A DNA stretch of 64,000 bases from Apostichopus japonicus (taxonomy: Eukaryota; Echinodermata; Holothuroidea; Aspidochirotida; Stichopodidae). The DNA lies in NCBI RefSeq assembly GCF_037975245.1, contig NC_092574.1:22161713-22225712 (forward strand). The letters run 5' to 3'. Both the position numbers and the translations under genes were made by a program. Each line of letters starts with the position of its first letter. The first letter of the stretch is position 1. The notes below the pieces were generated by a model. It was not told the DNA's origin. It was given only the letters and a program-made list of their open reading frames with translations, and searched no databases. Positions 10,671 through 22,800 of the stretch are shown one piece after another.

Positions 10671-13601
10671 GGTAAGGTTTGGAAGAACTAGATCTAGTGA
10701 TATTTTCTCATTTCTTTTACGCTGGACAAACAGTTGAGCTGAATAAGAATTAACATTAAAAATAGGTTACTGGAGTTTGATGATTTGCACTTCCATATTT
10801 AAGTCTTCATTTAACTTCTCTTTTTTTTTTTTGCAAAAAAGAAAGAAAAGTCAAGAGACACAATTCCCGTTCAGCTTTCAACCTGTTGCTTTGATAAAAT
10901 CATGTCATTTCCATAGGAGTGTTATTATTTGCTACAATAGCGTGCAGTTAACCTAGACCATATTAACATTTTTGAATGTATAATGTATTGCATTCATGTA
11001 AAGACATAGTGTCAGCTCACACAGGAGTAAAGATATATTCATATTGATGATCTACGCAGGCCAAGATACATATCCTTTCGCACAGCAATCGCCTCACATT
11101 TTCCCCGAGTCATTGCCTCTGACTGTCATGAATATTTAAACCTTTGTCATGTTGCAACACGTTATCATGATACACAGCTGATGTAGCGTGTTCATACTTC
11201 ACGTATAACACCACACACACAAGTTTAATGTAATGCAGTATGTATTGTTTGTTCATGTTAAAAAAAATTGTAATGAAAATGAGGTTTTGTCACATGTTAG
11301 CCGGCAATCGGTCAGACTACATGTACAATGTGTGTATGCATGAACTGTTCATGTATACAACTGGTGTGGAGATCGACTATTAAATATTCAGCTCAAAAAC
11401 TCAAAAATGGATTTATCCCGGAAGTAATTCACACAAACTCTGATGTGAGGCAATCATGGGGCTTTCCCGGGGGGGGGGGGTCTTATCGGTCCTAATGTTT
11501 ACAGATCTCTGAGTGAAAGTTTAAACATGATCCTGTGAAATGCTCACAAGCATGCGCATACATACTGAGTTGAACCTGATTGACTAGTTGAAGGTTCCAC
11601 TTTGACCAAATGGAGAAAGTGCTATTGAAAACACAAGTTTTTGTATTTTGACTCGAAACTGCAAGAAAGATCTCTTCAATAATTACGAACGTAGTCCCTG
11701 TACATACCATTATGATCTGCAGTCAGAGACTGCAGCCTTGTCAAGTTTCGCAGAAGTAAATAAGACCGACATGACAGCGCCCTCTTTTTATTAGGGTGTG
11801 GCTGCATAGCTCCATTGTTGTCCTGCTTAAATGCCACAATCAGTCTAGAGTTGACTTTTTTTCACTTCCACGGATGAGTTTATATTCAGTAATAGCAATC
11901 ATGCCTGTAATTTACATACTTTTAATTACCATGTTGAGATATTTAAGAGATTCAAGTTAATTATACATGTTTCAATTGCTTTTGATATTAGTAGATTGAA
12001 TATGGATGTCAATTCTATTTACTCCTGCATTATAACACTATTACAGACAGAACTTGTACTGTAAGCCCTATAGCCTGTATGTATAGTTCTCTTATTTACT
12101 CTTATGTGACTCTTAATGTAAGGTGCACAGTACCGGCATAGGTCCGTAAACAGATATGTTACAACTTCGAACTATGTTAATCTTGTAAAAAAGTAAATAT
12201 TGGATTTCAAATTGTGATGTTCAATAGAGATACATAATACTTTTTTTTTTTTTTTTTTGGCAATGGATTTCAAGGAAGACAAGAATAATTTCTCTGTCGT
12301 AATATATACAATGAGTTACAGTATGTTGTTTTCTCTGTAAGTATGGGTGAAGTACTACATGGGATCAGGAAAAGAAATTTGATCCAGTTTGACCAACAGC
12401 CTATCCCCTTTGAGCCTGTACAAAAGTAATTTGTTGCAAATATATATATATCTGTTAGACTGTTACAGCTTGCTGGAGAAATTTATATATATATTTTCAT
12501 TTTGGATGGCATATCATGTGTGCACTCATGATCATGCATGCATACTGTATATGCTTGAAAATGATATATATATGGAGGATAACAATGAATGTTATACTTC
12601 CACACAGGAAGTTCCCATATTTAGTTACAAAAACACCCACATTATTATTGCATGGTACAGGTCAACAGTTATGAACAGGATATATACAAAAGTCAAATGT
12701 ATATATATTCTACTTGAAGTGTAAAAGCCTCTCTTGCTAAAAATGGGCTCCGCTGTGAAGGCTTCAGTATGTCAGCTGGGTAACGATTCTTATCATTGAG
12801 GTTTTAAGTCAAGTTTGTGAAAGGGGGCACAGACCCAACTATCATCCTTAGATTAACATGACAGAGATCTTTGTGAAGAAAAATTCCGTCAACTCCCCCA
12901 CACAGCTTAGACAAAATTTGCCCCTTTTGGGAGATAGCTCAGTTTAAAGTCTTGTCTGGGGGGCTATCATTCTATAAGTCTGTAATGTCATAGAACAGCT
13001 TGGATCTGAAACCGTTTAGTTATTCTTTGGTTTTCTTTTCATGTATTCAAGGTACAATTTTAACAGCGTTGACAATGAAACCAATCTTCCAGACGGCATG
13101 AGGTTTTTCTTTGCTGTTTGTTGGAAGTTGTTCATTACAGTTATCTCTATCACATTAGATGATCAATAGAGATGGCTGATTGGTTTGTCTCATGTAAGGA
13201 TAGCAACTCTCCCAATCCCATATTTTTTGAGATGAGGCACAGAAACGCAGAAATGCATTGGATTAAAAAAATAATGATAATTGAACGATGGCTGCGCATA
13301 TGAAGCAAACATATAGTTGAATATTTAGTAATCTGTTAGTTGACAAACTTAAACATTTTTGTGATTTAATTTAATACACAAAGGTAACTTCTTTTTTGAT
13401 TTTGTATACATACTTTAATCAAGAATCTCTATGGCTACATTTATCCCCTGCTATATAGGAAACTTTTAATTTCAGGAGATTAGAAGTATTTTTGTTACCT
13501 TTATATGTGAAAGTACACGCAATTTTGGCTCTGCAAGAAGATAATTCTAGTTGGCCACCTAATATTATCCCCTTTTTGTTCCTTTCTATATATATTTTCA
13601 G
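10671..13601 (+). other. Non-coding upstream region or 5' intron of the sialyltransferase gene
   Basis: An N-terminal exon with a short cytoplasmic tail and signal anchor is expected upstream of the first recognised exon. I could not find one here or in the rest of 1-13601. The hydrophobic reading at 12389-12724 begins on TTG, contains AT-repeat-encoded residues and no positive-inside signal, and is probably chance. A poly(G) run lies at about 11469-11480 and a poly(T) run at 12241-12258. The acceptor tract before 13602 is strong (pyrimidine-rich, ending TTTTCAG). Confidence 0.4.
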
Positions 13602-13838
13602 GAGGATTTCAAGCAACATTATAATACCTGTGCTCTGGTCTCAAATTCCGGTCAGTTGTTGAACTCTAAGGCCAGCCAGGAGATAAACGAGGCGGAATGT
13701 ATTATACGAATGAACCACGCTCCTACCTTTAACTATACGGAAGACGTTGGTAATAGGACAACGATACGGGTCTGCAGCTTTCAAGCCATAGGAAACATCA
13801 AAAAGGACCTTTATTTCGGAAAAGAGAAATCCGATTAT
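13602..13838 (+). CDS. ST6GALNAC5-like: Sialyltransferase exon with sialylmotif L
   Basis: 79 codons between a TTTTCAG acceptor and a GTAAGT donor, phase 0 at both ends. It encodes the donor-nucleotide-binding L motif: Cys10, the V-S-N-S-G turn at 13-17, the R-M-N at 36-38 and D-V-G-N-R-T at 48-53. The reading continues open past the donor to 13892, but GTAAGT and the perfect join to the next exon show where the exon stops. Confidence 0.9.
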
Positions 13839-16800
13839 GTAAGTTGTCGTAATTTTAATTCTCATCTCATTTTTGCCTCCTTCCTCTTCTGAATGAAAGC
13901 AAACCTCTATAGGTTATCAAGACTGACCATTTTGGCATTGCTCCGCTTTGCTATCACCGACTTTTCTTCCCGTTTTCAAAGAAGAAGAAGAAGCAAGCCC
14001 AACGATCGTTAACTTATATCATAGATGCTACGCTTCTGATGAACGACTCCTTCATAGAGCTATACATCAAAATATTCCTCCATTTGGGAGATATTTTGGT
14101 TTGAAATGCTCTGGCATCTGTCATCTAGTCGATAAGGTTTGATTTCATAGAACCCCTACAAGGTGAAACCTGCCAGTTTTATGTTTTACAGATTGCAGGG
14201 AAATACAGGGGAAAACCCCTGCTCTATCTGCTGGCATAACAAATCAATATTAAAACCTGCAAATTTGGTATTCCAAGTTCACACTACATGCTACTTAAAA
14301 TCCTTGAAGTAGTCCACATCATGAGCCCCTTGAACTGAGATGATAAATATCAAGCACCAGTTCACCAGATTTTTGTCATTTTGGGAGGAAAAACACAATT
14401 TGCATCTCAGTTAAATACTACTGTGGTAGTTAGGCTTGCTTGTTAGGATAGCATCTGTTTAATAACGCAGAAATATTGAATCAAAACGCTTCATGTCAGG
14501 TGAGCAAGACATCAGCGGTGGTCAAACGTCCCACAACTGATTCTGCTAGGATATTTTCTTTCATCACGTGTATCCATGGGCTATAGCACGTGTACACAGT
14601 TTGCCAAATTTGTAGAGTTTTGAAAGATATTGGCAACATGTATGTGTCGTCGGATACATGGCATTTTGCAAAGAATATTCAGATTCTCACTCGACGCACT
14701 GGTCGTATCCATGGTCAATGTTTCCTTGGTCGAGGAGCTTTAGATTGCATCATTGAAAGCGTAAGTAAAAAAATCTGCTTGTTCTAAGAACAGATGTTTT
14801 GGATTGACCATTGATTATTTTTTTGGTGCTATTGTCTCTTATCAATAGAGTAAATAGAGCAGTGGGTTCGATCCATAGTCAGTGTACAGATATAGTGTGG
14901 TGTGCGTGAGCACTGCTAATAACCAGGAATCGGTGCCTGTACTGTATCAGGCAGATTCTACGATGAAAGAAGGCGTTACTCTGCATTTACTGATCAAATA
15001 CTGATTAGTGCAGAATCTGTAACAGTAGGACACACTCGTTCGTCGATAGTAAAGGGCTCCATGAACAGTATCTCATGCACTCTCTCTCTCCTAAATGATA
15101 CCTGCAGTGTAATACAATTTGTGGAAAACAACATTTTTTGGGTTGGACTACACAGTTTGTCACTATATCCAGTAACAAATGCATTGTTGTACAGTAGTTA
15201 GATCAAGTGGCATTAAATATCCAAATGTGTGTGATTATTACATCACTTTCATCAGAAAATTATGCCAAGTGACCAACCAACACAAAATGCAGATTTCAGT
15301 CATCAATTTACTTGACTTCCATCCTTACATGTCTCCTCATAACCTCTGCACTCTAGTTCTGCCTTGTTTAAAGTGAACTGATAACCCTTTGACACCCCCC
15401 CCACCCCCTATGGTGACTGTTATACCATGAGGGAACAGTTTGTCACTCACAAATATCCAACCTACTGTAGGTAAGGTTTGGAATATATTCATAAAGGTAT
15501 TGGCTCTTTTCTACAATTCAAGACTTTTGTGGATGAGAGAGATATAAAAATTGTGTTGGGACAGGTATGTTGTGTTTATAGAAGTGGTTCCGTAGAGTTT
15601 AAGTGGTTTTAAATATCAAGAGTGACCAGTCGATACCATCGATGATGCAGAAACTGAAGTATGTCTTCCAAAGCGATAAAATCTGCCATAAACTTCAGCG
15701 ATGTGCAAGTAACCAAGATTGCTGATATATAGATATATAGTATAAATATGATAGTAAAAAAAAAGTTGATAAGTTTAACTAGAAAATATGAGGTTTCTGC
15801 TGCTCATTAGTTGGCAGGAGTGGACAGTCAGTAGTTCAGTTTATTTGGGGCCAAAGATGATGTCATCTATCTCCCCTCCCCTCCCCCCACCCCCATGAGA
15901 TTCCAAGTACAACTTCAATTTAGTTAATGACTTTTCTTTTGTTTGTTATTCTATAGAAAGGCAAATATTGTCTTCGTTTGACTGGGTTGCCTGAAACAAG
16001 GAAACAGCTTGGACAAGGATGTAGTTATGCTTGCCAGCTTTTAAGATTCCGAGTAATTGCTCATTTATATCACATGCTCCTGAAGTCAAACTATAAGTCT
16101 CATCAACTCAGTTTGTTAGACAAGGAAATTTATGAGCATTTAGATGGGAAGTCAAATATTGATTATTGTCTCTTTGTTAGTACATGTATATAATTTTCAA
16201 ATGTTACTACACTTTTTGGTTACTACTACTATTGCATTCTTGCTTCACTGTGTGTACTATATGTTAAGTAATTTAATTCTACTATTAATGTCAATTAATA
16301 ATGGTTTAATGTATCGAATGAAAGCAGGTTATTTTAAAGAGATAAATCGAATTGAGCTTGCACTGTATTCAAAACTAGCAGTGATACCCATCAGCATCTT
16401 TTCGTTCAAAGAGATTACAAGTGGAATTCCTGCGGTTACCCAGTAGGAGGATTAAACACATGATGTGTGACATCTCCCTTTTATGAATTTTGTAATCAGC
16501 TTCTTATCGCATGCTCGGGTTCCTTGTCAGTTATAATTCCTGAACTTTGTTTTAATAGTAGAATCAAGAAAATAGAAAAAATTTGGATCATCGATTGTTA
16601 TGTTTTTTAATGGGATGAAAGATTTTTGTTACGAACCAACCGAGTCTGTGAACAAACACAAAGTTTGCAGTAATGGAGATAATGACAAATGTAAAATCAT
16701 CATGCCCGGTGGGGTTGCTAACTTGCTACCTTGTCAAGGCGTTCATCTGCTAAGTGCTAGATGAATCAACTTAGCGGTATCCTTAATGGTGACTTCATCA

Positions 16801-19800
16801 AGTATATATTTAACGTCCGGACCTCTCTGTTCATTTATTAAAGAAATGGTCAATTTGATGATCAGTTGATGACCGGATCAGGCCGCCAGCGATGGCTGAA
16901 GGACATCAAAAAAACAAAACAAATCTGTTTTGAGTTTAAATTAAAATAGAGCAGCATGTTACGAACAGCAAATGTATAGTTTAATGACTGGCTGGTCTGT
17001 GGAATCTTGCTGTAGACTTGGTTAGTAAACCTTCATCGGTTGAAAAAACGGCAGGATTCGAGTAGTAAAATTTTAGTAAAGGCGTAGACAGAAATGGGGT
17101 TGCAAAACAACAAAAAGTGTATGGTGGGTTTACTAACTTTTGAATTTTGTACTCACTGAGTAACTTCCTTGTCAAAAAAACACACTCAGACACAAGCTAT
17201 ATATGGTAGGACACGATTTTGGAGTCACGTACAGGACAGATTATTGGTACTTCTTGCACATCTTGTAAGGTCTGCTAATGGGCAAATATTTTCAAGTGAA
17301 GATGGAAATTGAGGTCAAAGGTCACTATGCCAAGGTAGAGAATATTGAAGGACTTCCTTGGTTCCTAATGAGGAGCAGATGTACTAGACAAGATCGTAAT
17401 TTACTGTAAGCAGATTATGACTCACAGTGGATTTGTTACTTGTCTGGGAGTGGAGGGGAGAGGGAGAGGGGGGATGGGATGGGTATGTTGGGGAGGAGTG
17501 ATTAATGACCTTAGGTATCTCCATTTTGTTTGTAAATGTTTTTTTTTAATGATTGATAAAACCTGGATTGATAAAATTTGTATGCCTGTTCACATTTACA
17601 CATATATGTGATGAAACAGTCAGAATGTCAGATTTAGGAAAATGTTTAATTTCTTCAGCTTTGTCTTTCAGCTCAATCATTATCGCATATCAGTCACATA
17701 TACATGATGAATATTTATCAAAAGTATAACAAAAATTATGTCCATGGAATTTATCCGGTAATGCATCGCAAAATGCGCAAATTGCTACATAAGTGCAGGG
17801 CCGGCATTTCACAGGGCTTTCAAAACTGCTCACCCAAAAATTTGAACACTTTCCTGATGTCCTAAGTTAGAGAATGATGCAAAATAAGCCGGTCATGAAT
17901 ATTCACGACTGTCTTTTGTCATTGTAATATATGCAGAATACCCTTCAGGAGGGTCTACTTCTGTACCACCCTCGAAGCATTAAACCATCACAAAACACAA
18001 AGAGAATGAATCTTATCTGGAAATAAATTAATGTTGAAAACTTTATACATATTAAATAAATCAATTTTGTAACAAATTCTTGACCTTCAAGTTTAAACCT
18101 ACCGTACATAAGTAGACAGTAATTAACCAAAGTAATGTGAAATGTAGCGTGTTAACAAGAAAATGGGTTTGATAAATCATGTCATTATTATTGTACTGGG
18201 TGAAGATAACCCTGTCATTTTTGCTTCAAGAGGATGGTGCACTACTGTACTTGAGAATTGCTCGTAACCGTAGTTACGGGTAGACTTTATAAAATCAAAC
18301 TACTTAAAGCCAGAAAAGTGACAGATACTTCAGATATTGTCTCCGCAGATGAAAAATCACCCAAAAAAGTATATTAAAGAGTGATACTTCAGCAGCTCTT
18401 GATCGGAAAAGTATGTGAGGATGGCTATCTTATAAATAACTCTAGATACCACAACTCTCTCGTATGTAAATTATTCTATTGGTTTTACTGGAGCAGAAGT
18501 AGGTCATCCAAATTTCCTGCACCTGTAGTTTATCTTCCTCTTTACCGAATATCAAACAAGAAGTCTGTCTGGAATAAGATAAGAATAATAACATTACTAT
18601 TTCAACATTTTTTTTGGGTGGCATTCCATTCACTCTATAATGTCAACGAGCACTGTGCAAACTATATTTCATTCAGTTGCTGTGAGAAGATTGAATTGCT
18701 GCTTCCTCCTGAAAAATGTTGCAGATGGGTTAAGTGGTACTGTTTGGTGCACATTGCGTGAGATCTACATATAGGCTGTGAATAGAATTGGTATAGAAGG
18801 CATTGTGTGACACCAAGCTACAAAACAGTTTTATCATTTGTGCATAAACCATATGTATTGTAAACCTGAAAAAAACATAGGCTTAGTTTGAACCATGTCT
18901 AACAATGTCTCTGTCTATCCATAAATGTATACCTATTCTGTTTAAAACATTGTTTGTTCACAACTATGAGATAGATATACTTAATATTAGTATATATATA
19001 TTGAGGATCTATAAAGCACAGACTTATCCACTGATAGCGGTGCTCAAGGCGCATCACAATATCACCCTGGTGACAATGGTCAATGATAACATGTCAAACA
19101 TAGAGACAATCCATCAACATGGCAACAGCTAAACAATACCCAACTGACAGTTTATCTCACAGGCTCTCATTTGGGTGAAGAGAGACAAAGTGCCTTGCCT
19201 AAGGACACAAGGTAATGGAAAGGTGATCTGACCAGGACTGGAACCTGCAAGCCTTAGATCACAAGTCCACTACCTTGACCACTTGACCACAACCTAATGA
19301 CCTGACCAGCACTTGAACCTGCAAGCCTTAGATCAAGAAAGTCCACTGCCTTTAACCACTTGACCACAACACTCTCAAATATATACTTCAGCCTATCTAC
19401 CATCTTATTTTCACCAGGAGTAACTCCCTTTTCCTGATTCCATTTTGGTTACGAATATTGAAAACTCTCAAAAGTTCAAGTACCAACCTGTCTATGTGCA
19501 AGCATATACTGTACCTGGTTACAGATCTACCATACTAGCATACCTGTGTTTGTAGATGATGTAAAATTGAATCTTATTACGTAGCAAGAAGAGCTCCCTA
19601 CTATAACCTCTAATGTACGGACAGCTGTAGATACTGTAACCACACTGTATGTCGTAGCCGTCCAGGAGTTTATTATTGGAAGAGAAGGAATGTGAAATAG
19701 ATTTCCGGTGACATATCCAATTCAAAGTGATGTCAGATGTTGATAGACCTTTGAAAGAATGACAGATGTAGGTTTGAGTTTATCAGGAAAGGTACACACG

Positions 19801-22800
19801 GTCTAATGAATATTCATGAATCATGATGTGTAATGACTATTCATGATGTGTAAGAGAAGCTCACATAGACTTTTGATGATTCTTGTTTTCTTTACTGAGA
19901 TTTTAGGGAATATATGTCATGTCAGATGTTGATAGACCTTTGACAGCATGACAGATGTAGGTTTGAGTTTATCGGTCTGTTGAATATACATGATGTGTAA
20001 TGACTATTCATGATGTATAAGAGAAGCTCACATAGTCCTTTGATTATTCTTGTTTTCTTTACTGAGAGTGTAGCCTTAGGGAATCTATGTGATGATTTCC
20101 TTATGTTATATACTGTACTGCTTGTAAACATGATAACTCAATCAATACTGTATGGTTTATCTTCATATTGGACGTGGATTCCTTAAAGTATAGGCTTTTG
20201 ATTTCTGTAGAGATCAAAGGTCATTAAAGGTCAATAGATTTTGAAATCAGAAAACCTTGTGAACATGATAATTTCAAAGGCAAAGCTGGAATAAATATGA
20301 TACATTGAACGTAGATCCACCCGGTTGAGTACAAGAACCCTTCCTTTTTATGTCAAGGTCAAAGGTCATTTGAGGTCGACAGAAGTCACAGTCTAAAACC
20401 TTGTAAACATTTGCTTACCTTTCATATATAACTTAAATTAAATGCAAACAGGTTGAATCCAGAGAAATAAATAAAGCTTATTAAATAGTAAAGATTCTTG
20501 AATTTAAATGGCACTGATCCAGACATTTTTTTTTCTTTTTTCTATGGAGTTTCTATAATGTTCTGGTCCTTCTAACATGGTTGGGTCCTTCTAACATGGT
20601 CTAGTCCTTCTATGAACATGGTCTTGTACTTTGTGACTGTTTATATGGTTGTCTTACAGTATATGTTTCGACTGGTCTCATTCTATTGATGTAAACTATT
20701 CCATTTATAACTTAAGTCTAACATATGGCCAGTTACAGTAGTTGAAAACCTTTTATAGTGCCGTATTCTAGCATATATAGTATAAACCCTGCTGTGCCTT
20801 GTGTCTTGTGTGTTATTACAATTCAGTGTCTGCTTTATTGCAGGAATTATTTTGATTACAATGTCTTCCCCAGTTGTTTAGTCAGTACGATGAACACTTG
20901 ATCATGATTATCAATTTTACACTCCAAATATTCACTCAGAATGATGAGAGAATCTCACGATCTCATTTTCAAGACATAACAAGGTCGTTTCATTATTACA
21001 TTATATTTGAAGCGTACGCCAGCTTCCTGTGTTCACTTGGGCAGATGGGTAAATTGTAAACGAACTGCCGAGGGCATCAATTCCAAAGCCCACCTTGAAG
21101 GAGATAATGCCAAAATAGTTGTAATGTACGTATGATTCTGACAATGGATCACGATTCCAAATGGATTATAATATAAAAAAAGAACAATGCATTCTCCAAT
21201 CTTCATATCTGTGATAGTAAATGAGAGAAAACAGTAGATTCTAACAACTAACAGAACTTAGAAAGTTCCTCACATGCAGAGGTCTTCCTGTTTATCAGTT
21301 TGGAAGGAAGTTGACTCCAGTTTGTGCATCCATCCCTGGTATAAAGTTACTGGTTTCCAGGAGTAACACCAGTGTTGTTTCCAGGTTTTCAGTAAGATTG
21401 GTGTTTTTATCACACTTGTCTCCCTTGGATGTTATCTTAGGACATCCAATCCCAGACTTACTATGCTGGTGGTGGTGTTGGAGATTCATTATTAGGTAAA
21501 CTTTGCTTCTCTCATGAGGAAAAAATGGAATACAGACCATCTCAGAAAGAAAAATGAAGTAGAAAGTTAAAAAGAAAACACTTTGGTAGCTGCACACAGA
21601 AAGCCTACATGGTTTAAACTCTCAGCACTGGAATGGAAGGAAGCATTTGTAGTCTATTGCATAACCTTTGACCTCTACAACAATTGACAGGCTACTTGTA
21701 CTTCCTGTACTATAACAGATCCCTATAATATGTATGAAGTTCATCCAAGCTTGAATTTGTGAGTGATCGGCATGCTTAAAAGAATTTCATACTTTGACCT
21801 GTTGGTGACCTCTGTTGACCTTTGACCTCTACCAAACTCAATAGTATTCTTGTACTGACTAAGATGGATTGATATGTAATAAACTCTTATGAAGTTAATT
21901 CAAGCTTAAGTTTTATAGTTACTATACATATTGCTAGACTAATACATGTCACTTTTTTCTTCTTCTTCTTCTTCTTGTTTTTTTTCTTAAAATGATTAAT
22001 TTTTTTTTTTCTTGTTTGTTCAAGGTATTTATGTGGGGAATGGATAATCCAAAGAGGAGATCTTGGGCAAGATTACGGCTTAGAAAGGTAGCCAACATGT
22101 TTCCAAATCAGAGGTTCTTCACACTGAGAAACAGAGGCGAGCATCTGGCAGAAGCTATCTACGAATCAGAAACCCAAATAGATCGGTAAAAATGCTTTCA
22201 TTGATGACTTCCTAACATTCATTAAATTATTACTATTAAACAGATATCCAAAGTTCTCAATTTAGGACAAAAATAAATTTGCAGAATTAAAAGTGACCTT
22301 TGAATTTTGAATTTTATGCAAAAAAGGCTAAACAAGAAAGTCACACACTGTGTATTCAATGATAATGAAATGAGGCATTCACCCCCCCCTCCCCCTCCCC
22401 CTCCCCAAAGTTGTGAATTTCAATTTCAGATCTGCTTGATAATAAAATGATTTCATGAATTAAGTATTTATTTTTAAGAAATACAGAGAAGTTAGATACA
22501 GTATCTTGTAATGAATCAATGATTTGACCGACTGAAGTCCTAAGGTTTGCCTACATATATGTATTTTTTTATGTACCAGCATAAATAGCATATTACTGTG
22601 CAGTGTATATATGTAAAAATGAGTCGTATGCTAAACCTTTGTCGACTATTTTTGCATTTGGTACCCTTTGGTTGCTTGCCAGTAAATCCAGATCAATTTC
22701 TGTGCTGTAAGGGTAGGACATGTAAATTAATGTACATGTCTTCGTGTGTGCATTTGAGTGTAAAGACTCACTGTGAAAAAGATAAATGAAACCCACCATG

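Larger units (their letters stand above)
13839..22024 (+). other. Sialyltransferase intron, 8.2 kb
   Basis: GTAAGT...AAG intron. Contents recognised: a weak copy of the dispersed repeat at 15325-15430, two perfect DR1 sites and a third on the opposite strand, the SINE at 18991-19370, a tandem duplication at 19731-20090 and a CTT repeat at 21957-21976 just before the acceptor. Several short ORFs (13948-14142, 14590-14787, 15978-16193) have splice-like edges but no recognised domain, and none is needed to complete the sialyltransferase. Confidence 0.75.

Noticed and set aside
13948-14142. 64-codon plus-strand ORF just after the first sialyltransferase exon
   Set aside because: The exon ends at a perfect GTAAGT donor and joins in frame to 22025 with family-consistent sequence (KSDY|VFMWGM), so no intervening exon is needed, and the ORF shows no domain.
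14590-14787. Possible exon ending at GTAAGT near 14762
   Set aside because: Has a donor-like edge but no recognisable protein similarity, and it would break the sialyltransferase reading between its motifs.
15957-16193. Possible exon after a CTATAG acceptor (KGKYCLRLTGLPETRK...)
   Set aside because: Plausible acceptor but a weak donor, no known domain, and it lies inside an intron whose flanking exons already join correctly. It could only be confirmed with transcripts.
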